Source of the DNA: Schistosoma haematobium
Lineage: Eukaryota; Platyhelminthes; Trematoda; Strigeidida; Schistosomatidae
DNA length: 64,000 nucleotides
Direction of reading: 5' to 3'
Assembly: GCF_000699445.3 (NCBI RefSeq)
Contig: NC_067202.1
Location: 17,579,644 to 17,643,643, forward strand
Position 1 is the stretch's first letter, and every line of letters begins with the position of its first letter. The position numbers and the translations under genes are program-made. The notes under the pieces were generated by a model, which worked only from the letters and a program-made list of their open reading frames with translations, ran no database searches and had not been told where the DNA came from. Positions 1-11,710 of this stretch are shown piece after piece.

Positions 1-399
1 CAAAAAATACGTCATTGTCGACGTACCTAGCACGGAACAACTCATGATAGCAGTGGATTGTTGGCAAAGAACTTTGCCTTTAACCAGCGGAGCTTGTCGA
101 CATCCAGCTGCAAATCTGCAGCCGACCAGATGACAATTGGTCAGTTCTGAAATGTAAGCCATTCACGAATTCGGTGAGTAACAAATATAGAAACTATAAT
201 TTACTATAGATGATCTGCAAAGGACATGTCAGTTTCCTTCCAAATACTGGGTCTTTACCGTAAAATCAGTTCAATGGAAGAAAAAACCTTGCCAATGAAC
301 ACTGAGAAGCCCAAGAGGTCAGTACAATTAACTTGCCAACATTTCGTAGAAGTGAACTGAAGCGTAAAGAAGGGTTTCCTTACAATTCAGTAAACATGG

Positions 400-1190
400 A
401 TGTGGCCGAGATGCAGGCTGGAAATAGCCACGTACAATATCCAAAATTTCGGTTGTTTGACAGCGTCACCTCGCCGATTTCCAAGTACGTTTCATTATTA
501 TTTAGATGTTAATTAAGTAGTTCGACACAGTTAGATACATCACCGTCAACATCAGAATCTAAGCGTGTAGGCAGTGCTTTAGCGGCCGAGTAAGTTACCT
601 GTACGATCAAGTGAAGCTTTTCAGATTTGATAGGTTGCATACAGTGCTGCAGAAGATGTCGTCAGCTATTACTGACTTAAATGCAAATATGAAGCTGCTA
701 CTATCGAAGTTCAGTGACCGAACATCCGTATCAATTCGATTGCGGACTATCAAGTCAGCAGTTCCCTTTGTCATCTGAAGAGGAACTGCAGATGTTGGAC
801 ACTGGTTTGCAGCAGAAAGAAACCAGGGACAGATTTATAAGTCAAAAACATTAATTTTATAATTTGTTCATATTACAGATGGCCATGTTAACGAGGTTAA
901 TGGATAATGATCCTAAAACCTCAATGCGATATGTTTTGTCGTACCTCATGACACCTGAGGTTGCCAGTAATTTCACGCTACCTGGCACTTCGTCAAAACG
1001 AGCATACGAAGTAACCTATATCTATTATTTAAACTTTAGGTGCATTAACCAATTGCTTTTTGTCATCATCTGTCAACGAAAAAAACCTTGCGGAACTGTA
1101 CGATATCGCGACACAAGGTTATTTTCACGTTGTCAGAGACAAATTAATAAAGCGTAATAGAAGGAAACAAGGACAGGCATGTAATAATTT
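400..1190 (+). pseudogene. DUF4806-like gene relic (broken exons)
   Basis: Several short open pieces resemble the DUF4806 domain, a eukaryotic domain of unknown function often found in repetitive genes. An ATG at about 398 opens MDVAEMQAGNSHVQYPKFR. A piece at about 625-840 contains FPLSSEEELQMLDTGLQ, the usual 'FPL..EEL..L' opening of the domain. A piece at 878-1013 reads TRLMDNDPKTSMRYVLSYLM, followed by EVASNF and a Gly/Lys-Arg-Ala stretch. A last open piece at about 1039-1190 ends in a Lys/Arg-rich tail and TGA. GT/AG signals flank some pieces (GTACGT after 485, GTAAGT near 590, short intron-like gaps). However, the frames do not join cleanly and at least one frameshift is needed near 740. 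It may be a real gene with sequence errors or a decayed duplicate. The family call is from memory of the domain pattern. Confidence 0.4.
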
Positions 1191-1700
1191 AAAGTGATAA
1201 CTCCCCTACTGCTCTGTAGGTACAGTCGACAGTGTTAACGAACATAAGTGAAGCTTCAAGTAGCTAGCTGTGCCAAAGCATGTCACTCAGATATCGTAAC
1301 TTCAATTTTTATACTCCAGAATTCACAAGAAGATCAATTTGATTTTCAGTAGCCGGACAGGCGTGGCTAGAAGAAATAATCCGTGGAATATTTCTTATAT
1401 TCAACTTATTTTTTAAAAAACATTTTTTTTGAAAACGAGCTTACTTTCTTACTTTCATGGTAAACTTTATTCAAGTGTTTAGAAAGTTTGTTTGATTTTT
1501 AGTGGACTTGCAATTAAGTATACATACCTTATTAATAATACATCGCCTGTTTCTTCTTTTGTAGATCTTTTCAAATAACAATGAATCGGCAAGTACAGTT
1601 AAAATGCATAACGATTGATGCTCAAGCTTCTGCCATAATATTGTATTATAATAATACGCTTTTTCTTTTCAATGAACTTATTTAAACATATACTATTTTT
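1191..1700. other. AT-rich spacer, nothing recognised
   Basis: No coding pattern, RNA gene or recognised repeat is visible. Homopolymer A/T runs are common around 1410-1440. Confidence 0.4.
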
Positions 1701-2285
1701 CACGTGGGTTGCAGTTTCAGTGTGGTGTGTTGTGGGAATAAAGGCGAATATAGGAAACCTTTGGGGCGTTTTAAACGTCGAAGCAAAAGTAGAGAATTCT
1801 GCGTATATTTGGGCGAATAGACAATTCAGCATATATTTAAGCGAAAAGTAGACGATCCAGCGACATTTGAGAGACAGAGCAACGAAAAGGGGAAAATCCG
1901 CATTATTTCCCCCGGACAAGGGGAAAAACAGACATTTTAGCGCGTTTCCCTCTTATATCCTCTGTATTTTTCAACGCATTTTCCCCTTTGTTCGCCTTTA
2001 TTTCCCCTTTGTTGGTTGATTCGTGAATTAATCACCACAGTTAGTTCCAATCCCGAGTTTCCAATTTTGGGGAACTTTGGGGAAACTCCCGAAGTCAAAT
2101 GACCTTCACCGACGTTTGGGGAAATCCCCAAAATCAATTGACCATGATCAAGGTTAGAATGGAATTTCAGGGAAAGTTTGGGGTTTGAGTCTCATTTCCC
2201 CAAAATTTACTATAGCGGCTTCCCCAAAATGAGCCGAATTTTCCCCAGAATTGGCAGCTTGGGATTTTAGGGCAAACAGAGACGC
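1701..2285 (+). repeat. TTTCCCC/GGGGAAA-rich repeat, copy 1
   Basis: The segment is built from many short TTCCCC, GGGGAA and CCAAAATT words in both orientations, so it can fold on itself. It shares an extended stretch (ACTATAG, then GCTTCCCCAAAAT, then AATTTTCCC, then AATTGG) with 36795-37130 in the same orientation. This indicates a dispersed repeat rather than chance base composition. No coding capacity is supported. Element class unknown. Confidence 0.55.
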
Positions 2286-2780
2286 TTCTTAGTCATAAAT
2301 TATCTAGTTTACGCGAACACAGTTAAGTTCGAAGTAAAACTAGCATGACAAACCATTATACTAAACCCAAATACATATAAAGTCAAACACTCTATCCACC
2401 TTCAGCAAAGTGGACGACCTTGTGATCCTTACATCCCTCGTATACAACGGTATACGATCATGATCTTAACCATTGAAAATAAGATTTTTAATTAGTATAT
2501 ACTTAGTGTCAAAGATACAGCCAAAATTTAAGGAAGATAAAAACATCACGTCTACATACGAAACAATTTCACTGTTCGTACCAACTATCATTAGCTCTTT
2601 TATGTCACTACTGAGGTATTTTATCATAAGATACTCAAAAAACCAACATTGTCAAGTCCTATCGTATTTGAGTGCAGATGGTACTTTAACTGGTTAGTAA
2701 TTGCAACCTAGTATAGGCCAGTGTCTATGTTGCATTCATGTATTCATGTTAATCAGCAGATTAAGATGTTTTTTATTCAA

Positions 2781-3175
2781 TGTGTAGCGGTATATAAATA
2801 ATCTTCTGACTGGCCACTTCTTAGGGTCACTACTACCCCACTAGTGGGTAGGTAAGTGATCCTTAAAATCAGTAGCTCTGCAAGTCCTCGATAATTGATG
2901 CTGACTGCATTAGTTTTAATGGACCTAGCTGAAGGAACTCAGTCATGCATCCGCACCAGACCATGAGTGAGTACGCCGTGCCTCACGTTTCCTACAACCA
3001 CTAGCCAGCTTAAGTTATCCGCTTCTCAACATATCGGTGTTCTATCGAATATATAATCAAGCGCCTTAGCTTCTGACTTCCGATTTCACTGCGTTGGCAC
3101 GGTCCGATTATAAAAGATGTTACTAGCTAAGTTGCTGTCAAACTTCAAATACTTGTGGCATTTTTACAAGTTAAA
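2781..3175 (+). repeat. Solo-LTR relic of the Gypsy family at 33.3 kb
   Basis: It begins TGTGTAGCGG, exactly as the intact LTR at 33337. Shared diverged blocks follow in the same order: CAGTAGCTCT, GATGCTGACT, TAGCTGAAGG, CGGTCATGCATCCGCAC-like, TAGCCAGCTTA and TTGCTGTCAAAC. It is longer than the 323-bp LTR because of inserted bases near 2820-2870. No internal retrotransposon sequence follows, so it is a solo LTR or a truncated copy. No target duplication was recognised. Confidence 0.6.
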
Positions 3176-4500
3176 CACATTTGGCCTCAATATTTTCAAG
3201 TTTCCAGTGAATCTGATATGTAACATTTTGAATATGGTTTTCAATATGAGTGCTAAACCAGCTTTTGTCTTCTTACTTAAAAGCTGCTTAGTTGGTCATA
3301 CATGGTCAAAAATATTGTAACTGGGCGCGCTATACCAAAAGGGTAGTGGTATTTTTCCTCGTACAGTAAATCCTTTAGTTTTGATCATGCACTAAGGTGT
3401 AAAGGCCTTCTTTACTTACTTAAGTTGGGTTTTCGCTACAGTAATACAGAAGTTCCAGCTTTTTGTGTTTATTGTCTATCATTTTAAGAGCTTCGAAAAC
3501 TATAACTCTAAAAATCTGTTTTCTTCGCGCGTAAAGAGACTTTTGCGTTGTGCTCTCTATGGCTCACCTAATGGCTCAGAAAAACCTAGTTGTAATAGAC
3601 CTTCATGTTACTTTTCGACCAAAGATGGAATGGATTGTGACAGCTACGACGTGTACACCAAATTCACATCAGCTGCATATAAAACACGTTTCAAGCCACT
3701 GTAATTTTGGTTGCGCAACGGATGCTGCTGTACGAGGTCTTTTCCGGTTGCCAAGGCGGTCGGGCAACTAACTACAGAAAGAATGATGTTCTCAGATAAG
3801 CAACCAGCAGATGAGCAAATGTCAGGTTTAGAGGAAGCACGGTGTGTCAATATGAGCCTGCCTTTAGGTCTGAATAAAACTATTATGACGGACTCTCAAA
3901 GCGTAGTAGACGATAAATACATGGATGTGAGCACGGTTACAAGATAAAGGAAAAAGTATGCTAAGGAGAAGCAAAGTACAGAGAAATCTAAAATAGATGA
4001 GTTGACAGTTTCAGATGCAGATTTTAATATAAGCACAAAACAGAATATCCGGAAGGAACGCGGTGAAGAAGGTCGAATCAATAAACAAAATAAGATCAAT
4101 GATTGGCTTACATTAGCACTTGGACAGTTAAAGCAAAAAGATGAGACCCGCACATTTTTTGCCAAATAGGCCAGTCAACTTTCATAAGTTAAGAGAGGAA
4201 TCAATCTAAGCTACATTAGGTCCTCAGTTAGCAAGCTACTTCTAGAAACGGTAGAAGGTGGCAGCTTTGTGAAACAAGACGAAGGCGGACTTCAAATGTA
4301 CGCAAGTAAATTGCATCTTAAAAGTTACTTTTACTTCCGCTGAAGAATGAGACCTAATACTGGAAAACTCACGCAAATTGAGTGGGTCTGGAATATATAT
4401 GAGTACCGCCGGAATAGGGAAGAACCTTATATTTATGGGTTTTCACATCGTAGAAGTTTGGAGCAAAGCAATTCCGAGACCACTCTGAGCGGTACAGAAA
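3176..4500. other. Unassigned sequence upstream of the CR1 relic
   Basis: There are several short overlapping open frames but none with a recognisable domain or splice structure. The position just upstream of a CR1 endonuclease relic in the same orientation makes a decayed CR1 ORF1 region possible. That is inference only. Confidence 0.3.
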
Positions 4501-4504
4501 CGTT

Positions 4505-5350
4505 TTCGGCAAAAATAAATGTGTGCTATACAAATGCCAGCAGCCTACCAAGTAAAATGGCTGGCCTCCAAACTATGGTGGACACAGAAAACCCTAAATG
4601 TCACTGCCATCTCAGAAACAGGGTTAACATCGGAACTGTATGAAAATGAAGTTCAATTGCTCGGTTTCTAACTTTGTAGGGATGACAGACTAGACCATGT
4701 GAGTGGTGGAATCGCAACAAATAAATAGTTAAGATTAGGCATCAAACATCTTAGAATGTCAAAACATTATGGCCCAAGTATTCACACACCTCCTTATCCA
4801 GTGTAGGCATTATATATCCTATTTTATAGTGAATGCGGAAAATCTTCTTGCGTTTGAAAGAAATATCTCCACGCCCTGAGTGTTCTGTTCCATGATCGAA
4901 ATAAAAATTTATTCAACAACAGTCTGATTTCTTCTATCGATAAAACGAGGTTTGCCCTTCAGCACAAAAGGGTTATTCTGCACACGAGAAGCCCCTTGAC
5001 CATACGGGCTGTTGGAACAGTGGCATACGACTAAGGGACGTGCCAACCGGTGCACTGTTGACTGTAATGTACAGAACAAGACATTTAATTAACTGTTGTT
5101 TACTACAGTCCAGAATGTGTTATAGATGAATCCCTCCTAACTAAACTTAGACCCTGGTCAAGCAGCCAAAGAGCCATAAATTACGTAACAAAAAATAATT
5201 ATTGGATTCCCAACCTAGTTACGGAAGGAAGTATGTCACAAATGACAGAGGAAAACCGAAACAAAGCAGGCTATGGCGAACTATTTCGGGAAAGTTTTTA
5301 CTTCGTTCTTGACTACACAGCCATATGAACGGACCTCCCCTTGGAACCTT
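4505..5350 (+). mobile_element. CR1-type non-LTR retrotransposon relic, endonuclease region
   Basis: The reading at 4514 (INVCYTNASSLPSKMAGLQT) matches the opening of CR1-clade AP endonucleases, whose usual form is 'CLYTNARSL..K..EL'. The next segment keeps the pattern of a Leu-rich target residue block followed by 'CRDDRLDHVSGGIA'. Further on, around 5185-5310, the frame carries the linker to the reverse transcriptase, ending 'FRESF'. Stops and frameshifts interrupt it throughout and no RT core is recognisable. It is a dead fragment. The clade call rests on pattern recognition of the endonuclease start. Confidence 0.6.
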
Positions 5351-5849
5351 TATGGCGCCGCTGGCTAAGGAACAATCCTATATCTTTCTACGAAATAATA
5401 TCCCGTCCTATAGACTCAGTGGCAATGGGTATACGCTACTAACTTTGAAACACCGGAAACCAGTGCGTAGAAAGTTTTTGCAATGTGGTATAATTTATTG
5501 TGCAACAGGCTACCAATACCTATCTGCATCCGTAACACTATCCCCGAGTTCTAAGGACTAATAACCCTGTTTTTAGATTCTAAAGGGCTTCACCAACTAT
5601 TATCATAATTTTACCCAACCCTGAGGCACTTTCTATGAACCACCTATTGTCTAGACCAAATGTGAATATAACGGACCCCATTTTCATTCATATATGTGTG
5701 ACCGGATGATGAAACACATGGTTTCCCTCCTTTCATTATTCATTATTAGTCATCCTCTTATGCTCCTACTCCTTAAATTCATACTCGATGTTTCACCAAT
5801 GTTTAGAGCCACATAATTCTTTCATGATAGAAAGCTAACAATCGAGGTG
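5351..5849. other. Spacer, nothing recognised
   Basis: No gene, RNA or repeat supported. Confidence 0.35.
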
Positions 5850-6150
5850 GGGGCAATTCATTCACTGAATCCGATGGCATGGCTCAGCTTTGCAGGCGTG
5901 GTCATTCTTGCCTAACTTATCTCTTTTATTCATATTAAATATACTGTTTTATCTCGAGTCTAGATGTGTTTTTTGTAAACGCCAAACATTATATTGCTAA
6001 TTGTTACAGTACAACGAGTCACAATAGACAATGATGTGTCTTCCGCGTAAGGCATTGTAGATTAAATGTTCACATCATGACAAATCTGTACTTTTACACT
6101 TAGGTCTATCATTATAGCAGTACTAATAACAAACTAGACCATAATTCTAC
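5850..6150 (+). repeat. Left arm of a large diverged inverted repeat
   Basis: Blocks GACCATAATTCTAC, CATCATGACAAATCT, GGTCTATCATTAT, CCACGC/GGTCATTC and the ATTCATATTAAATATA block recur as reverse complements, in mirrored order, in 8320-8660. Identity is roughly 70-80 % by eye, with gaps. The arms enclose about 2.2 kb. This could be two oppositely oriented copies of one dispersed repeat or the ends of one large element. Confidence 0.55.
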
Positions 6151-7499
6151 AAAGTCCTATGTCCCTTTTCAGTTTCTTTTTCTATTAAATGCTGCTCGAC
6201 TACGGTTGAACATAGTAAGTTCACACTAACCTAAATTGTGATTTCTTCCTTTTTTATGTTCTCTCAGCACAAAAAATTAATATTTCAAACCTATTAGCAT
6301 TCAGCTGTTTTGTTTTCTTGCTTATTTGCCGCCTTACTCATAAATTTCATGACCCCAAACAATTTTACTTTCATATTCTTTAACCATAAATCTATTCTTA
6401 CCAACGCTTAACTACATATCATCTGACCAGTACCTTAAAATTAATATTATTAGTTAACTTCACAACATTGTGATATAATAAATGGATACCTAATCCATAA
6501 TATATAAGCCTCAGCCGTCTGATTTACACGAAACACGGAACTAGTAGAGATGCTGTGTTACAATAAAGGTGTGAAACATAAATGAATAAATTTTCAAACA
6601 TGCCACAAATGTAAAAGAACCAAACACCAAAAAAAGGAGAGTGGCGTCGCTGACCAACAGACATGATATTGTTGAGATAGCCTCAATATATCCAAGTCTT
6701 CAGCGTAGAACATTTTGTAAACGTACGGCTCCTTTTAGTCTAGTTGGATGTAACTAGCCAATGGTATCGATGTCAATTTCCCATGCTAAACACCTCTTTG
6801 ACTCGCGTTTGAAACTTTGAATAATTTCACTTTCTACCGAAAAATTTTACTTCAGATAAATATGAAACCACTCATAACTATGTAAAAGTTATAATAATAG
6901 TGCCATAGAAATCGTCACAAACAGAGAATATCAAATCTTCAGCTTTCTTTCTTGCGTCGATTCGTTTCTACACTTTTGGTTTTTTTTATCCCGTTGAAAT
7001 GCACTTGCCCGAGTGTTGACTTAACTAGAGGTCATATTTTTAAGCAGTCATATCTTAAATATTCCATCACAAATGGCTCAAATTTGGTGATTATGCAAGT
7101 CGTCTGTTCTACTTTCCTTCCTCCTATTTCCCCCCGTCTTTTTCAGCACACTCGTGATATACCATGAAGAGCATATACGTAACATATGACTTTGTCCTAC
7201 GCCTTCATTAACACCTCCGATACTTATCTGAGATCACTATCAAGAAGCATAAAGTGATACGTTTGATTTGACGCTTCCAACTGACTAGTTTTGCATTTAC
7301 CGCGTTACTTCTTGTTGTAAACAGCTCTGGACTTTACTTGCACTCATTTTCGATTACCAGTTTCCCATCACAACGCAATCACCACAAAGAGCGTCAACTC
7401 TTATACTGAACGTCAGAGTCTTACTAACATTCGCATTCTACAGCACGAAAATTTATTTTACTATTTCGATGACCAGTGGGTCTTATGACTTGTCAACCT
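6151..7499. other. AT-rich interior of the inverted repeat, unassigned
   Basis: Nothing recognised. No transposase-like reading frame of useful length is present on either strand. Confidence 0.35.
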
Positions 7500-7625
7500 T
7501 ACTAAGTAACTTATTACAGCAAACCCTGTAACATTTGTAACAATCAGAATCCGCTTGTAAACTGGCATACTTGGTGTAGCATATTGTTATTCAAGGATAA
7601 ATCATTATGATTAGTACCTTTTAGG
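7500..7625 (+). repeat. Direct repeat, copy 1
   Basis: The stretch around 'TAAACTGGCAT..' and 'TTAT.C.AGGATAAAT' recurs in the same orientation at 9620-9745. Flanking similarity (AAGTAA..ACAG..CTGTA) extends the match. About 120 bp, diverged. Confidence 0.5.
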
Positions 7626-8319
7626 TGGACTCGTTGTAAAGTTCGGAAACATCCAATGTCTGGGACACAAATCTATACAATTCAAACGTCTGGTTAGGGA
7701 CACACTCAGACGAATAAAGTCATAATACAGTAAGTTCGGTAAAATATCTGACATCAGTTTCATGTAGAACGAGTAAAAAGATTCAAATTACACATATATC
7801 CGAATAGTTTCGGGAAGCAAACTGTACAGTCAGTTGGCACGACCGAACCATAAAAGTGTCAGTAACAAAAAATATTAGTGACTCCAAAGTTAGTCACTGG
7901 TCAGAAGATAGAGATTTTCATATAAAGCAATAAACGCGGTCACAATTTGCTCACAGACGAATAGCGAAAACTGTGAAATAATAAGCAAACAAAACATTAA
8001 GAATGATGATGGCTAGTTCCTCGTCATGAAAAATAGGCATTTATAACCAAAGCGAAGTGTAGTTCAACCTAACAGAGTGATCGGTGACATCAACAAACAC
8101 AAGCGAGTGAAATCAACTACTATAAAATCCGTCATAAGTGAAGGCAAATCAACGTTACTATTATCCAGAGATTAAAAAACTTCATAAAATGAAAGGATCA
8201 CAAAATCAAAAGAACCTCGGCAATAACTTGTACCAGGTAAAAATATCAAACATGATTTACACAAATAAATTAATGAGACAGAATTCAGTAGTCAAGAGTA
8301 AACAGAATAATGATATTAT
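7626..8319. other. Unassigned spacer
   Basis: Nothing recognised. One Lys/Asn-rich 61-codon frame at 8138-8323 reflects A-rich composition and has no domain. Confidence 0.35.
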
Positions 8320-8660
8320 ATAGCATACAGTTGAGAGTAAGTGTAGAATTATGGTCTACTATGATATTAGCACTGCTCTAATAATAGACCTAATCCCAAA
8401 ATTGTAGATTTGTCATGATATAACTGCCTAATCTATAAGATCTTACGTGGAAGTCACACCATCGATTACACCAACTCACTGTACCGTATCAATTACCAAT
8501 ACATGATGTAGAACAAGGTTAGGCTAGAGAAGGAACAATATATTTAATATGAATAGAAGATATAAGGTAACATTCAGAGGGACCACGCCTGCATGACAGA
8601 GCCATGCCATCCGATCAACTCCAGTACATTCAACTCATTGTTCGCGCCTTCTCCATTGTT
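8320..8660 (-). repeat. Right arm of the large inverted repeat
   Basis: This is the reverse-complement partner of 5850-6150. Diagnostic blocks are GTAGAATTATGGTCTA, TAATAGACCTAAT, AGATTTGTCATGAT, ATATTTAATATGAATA and GACCACGCCTGCA, followed by GCCATGCCATCCGAT. Confidence 0.55.
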
Positions 8661-9619
8661 AGGTATTTCTCCGCGTTAAATATTGAATATCTGTTTTCTG
8701 AGAAGTCTTGTGTTCAGCTTTGAAGATTGTGTGGTTATGGTCCAGTGCCACTACATAAGTACCTGATTCTCACAGGCACATGTTAAGATACACTCAAAAA
8801 GAGGTCATATTGATATTTAAGCCTATATTGAAGAACTTAAGATAGATGTCCGATCGAGCTCTATGTAATGAGACACAAGTTAGATAGGAGCCTATCTGGT
8901 TTAGCAACACAGACCTCCTTTTCCTTCAGAATTAACAAACTAACTCTAACACTTACGGTTCAAGCAAGCAAATCCAAGAAAAGAAAGGTGTAAACACTAC
9001 TGTTGAAAGTAATGGTACTCGGGCAATAAGTTTGCCTTCCACGAAATAACGAATGTTGACCGAATGTCCACAAAAAGCGCCGACAATTGAAGAAATTTTT
9101 TATCCTATGGTAAAAAGTCGAAACTAAGTGAAACGTTCCCGTCTAAGTGACATCCATAAGTCTGGCTGTTTGCTCGCCTGTATTCCCAACTAAAAGATCA
9201 CAAAAGCTACTTGCGATAATAAATAGGCTCTTAAGCAGCTTCAAAGCTGATACCTAACCTCAAACTCATGAATACCCAGTTGCGGGGTGAAAACGTACGC
9301 AGACTCAAGGCAGATCGCAGGACGTTTGCTCATCTACAACTCGATTCAGATCTGACACAGATCTGAAGTCTCGTGTTTCGTTCACGTTCAGGGAATGGGG
9401 CTCAACTGTCTTGACAACAATAGATGTTCACGACCTACTTCAGTGGCATGAAATATGTAGGTTCATAAATTCTCTGCCTGCTCGACCTCTAATTAGGCAT
9501 CTTGTATAAAGCGCGCCGACTTTCATATCGACAATACCGATCTTAATAATATTATTTCCATTCAAATGTGAGGAGAATTGTCCCCCATACTTTAATAATC
9601 AATGTACCTTATAAAATAT
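8661..9619. other. Unassigned spacer
   Basis: No gene found. A perfect short palindrome pair (CAGATCTG..CAGATCTG) occurs near 9347-9366; significance unknown. Confidence 0.35.
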
Positions 9620-9745
9620 CAAACTAATCAAGTAATTCACCACAGTGAGGACTGCATCTTCTGTAGAAATCCGATCTTGTCTATAAACTGGCATGCCTCA
9701 TGTAACAGACCGTTATTTGAGGATAAATAAGAGTAATAGTTATTA
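9620..9745 (+). repeat. Direct repeat, copy 2
   Basis: Partner of 7500-7625 in the same orientation, sharing the block 'TATAAACTGGCATGC' and 'GTTATTTGAGGATAAATAA'. Confidence 0.5.
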
Positions 9746-11710
9746 CAACGCTCCGGATCAGTAAATCTTACCTCATCTTCACTACCTAGGTTAAATAAAG
9801 TGATCTTAAAGTCGCTTGATATACAAAGTATACAAGGATTCCAAAAAGAGATCCTTCACTACCTCGTAGTTGTTAATCGAGAGGCTGAGTATGAAGGAGT
9901 CTGAATTAGACTTATATTTAATGACTTCTGTTCTAGCATATAGACTCAAATTATGTAACTGAACCTTCCTTGAGCCTTCTGAATCATACACACAGAAGAA
10001 CTTTCAAACAATAGTCTAAGTCCCTCAAATATACCGCGCTTCGTTTTAAACTACTGATTTCCCTGTTCATTCTAAAGACCAGGTACCCAGCAAGTAATAG
10101 AATTCAGGTTTCACTGATTGGACACCGATATTTTGGATAATAGTTCAATGAAGTTTTACCTATACACTTTTAGTCTCAAGAAGCGACCTGATTTCAGCAA
10201 AAAATGGTTGAAAAAACGAAAGTAGTGGGCAAGACGAATATCCAAACCTTCAGTGTTAAGTTTCAGCGCTGAAACCAACTTTTAATGCAACAGTTACACT
10301 AAATGATGTAAAGTTAACACAACATTTTAAATAGTGAAGTAGCTGTTTCTAACGACGAGCTGAAACTGTACAATACAGTCAACTAAATACCGTTCTTCTG
10401 TGGTGCAAAACCTTAAAGGATTTGACCTAGCTAGCATTCTTAACAAAACGTAAAACAGAAATATGGTACAAAATAAGCAAGCTTATGTAAAATGAAACAC
10501 TGGCAACTGTGATGTGATTGGTTATCACAATCGATAATTGGCAATTTAAATGAACAACTGATATAACATCATTTGAAATGAGCATAGAAATCAGATATTA
10601 CAATTAATCCTCACTACTTCAAAGAATTCAATGAAGTTATTTGATTTGCTGGCTGGTTAGTGGCACCTCCATTAGAACAACTCATCCTGTACCCTTCATC
10701 ATCAAGGATTTTTCATTCTTCACCTACTGACACCACAGTAATGTAGGTGGGCTGTGTTTGAAAATTCTAAAAACCGAAGGGTTATTACAAAATAACAGTT
10801 CAAGTGTAATGGTTTTCTGTGGAACTTAGATTGGCAGATTTCAAGACAGTAAACCTTCTCTTGATAAGTTTCATCCACTGTTCAATAAAAGATTTGATGC
10901 TCTATGTGGTAGTGATGTGATTCATATGTGCACCTCCCTCACAACACACAGTTTTCTTAATCGGGATAGGTCCACAGGCTACCTTATTATTCAGTGTGAA
11001 GGGTATTCGTAGCATTTTTCTGATAGTTGTACCTCATAGATAACTTGTAGCCCTTACTTCATTAAATAGTTTGTTTTTTCCAAGATATAAGAAGGACTCT
11101 AGATTCCATTCCTAGATAGCTTCGGAGTTTTTAATCGCCTTACACAGTGATTTCAGACAGTACATTGATATCCATTCTCAAAAATCTTTTTCAGAGACTG
11201 TATAAACCGATTGATTTCTTTGCTCTCGCCTCTTCTTGCTTCGATCCTGTTTCAACTACTTGGTAATCTTCAGTGGTTGGTAATTTAGCCAGTCGATTTC
11301 CCCAATCCTGGCTAATGTGTTAGTTATTTGTGATATTGTTTATCTTGCAACTCGGGTGAGTGCGTTTGTTTCAAGGAAATAGGGTTTCTGGATGCTAGCA
11401 GCTATCACATCACAAGGCAGGAGTTTGGTTAGTTATAATGCGATAACAACCACGTGAAAATGTAAGTGCTAATAGAAGATAATTGTTTCAAGGATAATTA
11501 AACAGGTTAAATGATTGGTAACGAGTAAGATGACGGGATTTAAAGAGTAAGAGAAAAAACTGAGATGACGATGAGGGTGATAGGAAGTAGTTACTGCCAT
11601 GTGATAATGATAACAGTGGTCATATATGAAAGGTACATCAAAGACAGATATTCCAAGAGAAAGACAGTAATCCTTGAGTGATTACGTGTTTGTCAAGTCT
11701 CTCCGTAAAG
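9746..11710. other. Unassigned spacer
   Basis: No coding exon, RNA gene or recognised repeat could be supported over this 2-kb stretch. Confidence 0.35.

Noticed and set aside
9340..9370. CAGATCTG palindrome pair as a regulatory operator
   Set aside because: Isolated, with no nearby gene and no second occurrence.
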